Positions 63,951 through 64,000 of a stretch of 64,000 nucleotides of DNA are shown here, in pieces. Position numbers and translations under genes: made by a program. Each line of letters begins with the position of its first letter. Positions within the stretch are counted from its first letter, which is position 1. A model generated the notes under the pieces. The model was not told where the DNA came from, ran no database searches, and saw only the letters and a program-made list of their open reading frames with translations. Source of the DNA: Clostridiales bacterium UBA1728 (GTDB taxonomy: Bacteria; Bacillota; Clostridia; Oscillospirales; Oscillospiraceae); assembly GCA_002315975.1 (NCBI GenBank), contig DCIK01000007.1, forward strand, positions 27,198 through 91,197. Direction: 5' to 3'.

Positions 63951-64000
63951 TGCCGCTGGATGCCGTTACCCTGACGGGTCTCACCGCAGAGCTGTCTGCC
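63950..64000 (+). CDS. rqcH: RqcH/NFACT-family protein, 3' partial
   Basis: The first 17 residues, MPLDAVTLTGLTAELSA, start at an ATG overlapping the mrnC stop. This opening matches the conserved start of RqcH/fibronectin-binding A (NFACT) proteins, which tag stalled ribosomal peptides with alanine. The rest lies beyond the window, so the call rests on a short stretch. Confidence 0.6.
   Translation, partial: MPLDAVTLTGLTAELSA

Overview
The window looks like the chromosome of a spore-forming, anaerobic gut-type Clostridia member, most likely Oscillospiraceae/Ruminococcaceae. Support comes from GC-rich genes of low-GC Gram-positive ancestry, a complete spoIIAA-spoIIAB-sigF operon, BofA, an alpha/beta SASP behind a sigma-G-like promoter, a SpoIVFB-like protease and FtsK/SpoIIIE. 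AGGAGG ribosome binding sites and many intergenic hairpin repeats are typical of this group. I assign no species.

Layout. 1-5.9 kb: end of an acidic membrane protein gene, bofA, a divergent type IIA topoisomerase pair and tRNA-Gly(GCC). 5.9-13.7 kb: repeat-rich DNA, a UvrA-like ATPase without the UvrB partner, an unknown gene bracketed by REP-like palindromes, then a nucleoside hydrolase, racemase and mutarotase. 13.7-23.2 kb: a GDP-mannose/deoxyhexose surface-glycan block (phosphohexomutase, manA, manC, gmd, glycosyltransferases). 23.4-29 kb: an unknown/DUF3783 pair, AIM24 protein, HD hydrolase, and a GyrI-like gene whose 5' end was split by a 1.4 kb decayed integrative element. 29.2-39.2 kb: M20 amidohydrolase, polar amino acid ABC transporter, aminotransferase-panE pair, acetyltransferases and a double-HTH regulator. 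39.2-43.4 kb: an unusual secreted-protein locus with a tetranucleotide repeat at its promoter, a G-tract frameshift and three related exported proteins, followed by the SASP gene. 43.4-53.6 kb: UroD-like protein, a purine/nucleoside salvage block (xpt, guanine riboswitch, BMP lipoprotein, NupOPQ-type transporter, HAD phosphatase), a double-glycine leader peptide gene and a CofE-like ligase. 53.6-64 kb: beta-propeller lipoprotein, spoIIA operon, site-2 protease, CotH lipoprotein, tRNA-Gly(CCC), uppP, ftsK, mrnC and the start of rqcH.

The most interesting observations are (1) a three-copy modular hairpin element in which stems change in compensating pairs while loops stay constant; (2) the secreted-protein locus with two apparent phase-variation tracts and a candidate dedicated regulator; (3) an unlisted 56-residue peptide with a bacteriocin/RiPP-type GG leader; (4) a decayed element that split a gene and supplied it with a new start; and (5) a guanine riboswitch lying between xpt and a nucleoside transporter. 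Both ABC transporters carry a repeat element exactly between the binding-protein gene and the membrane-component genes.
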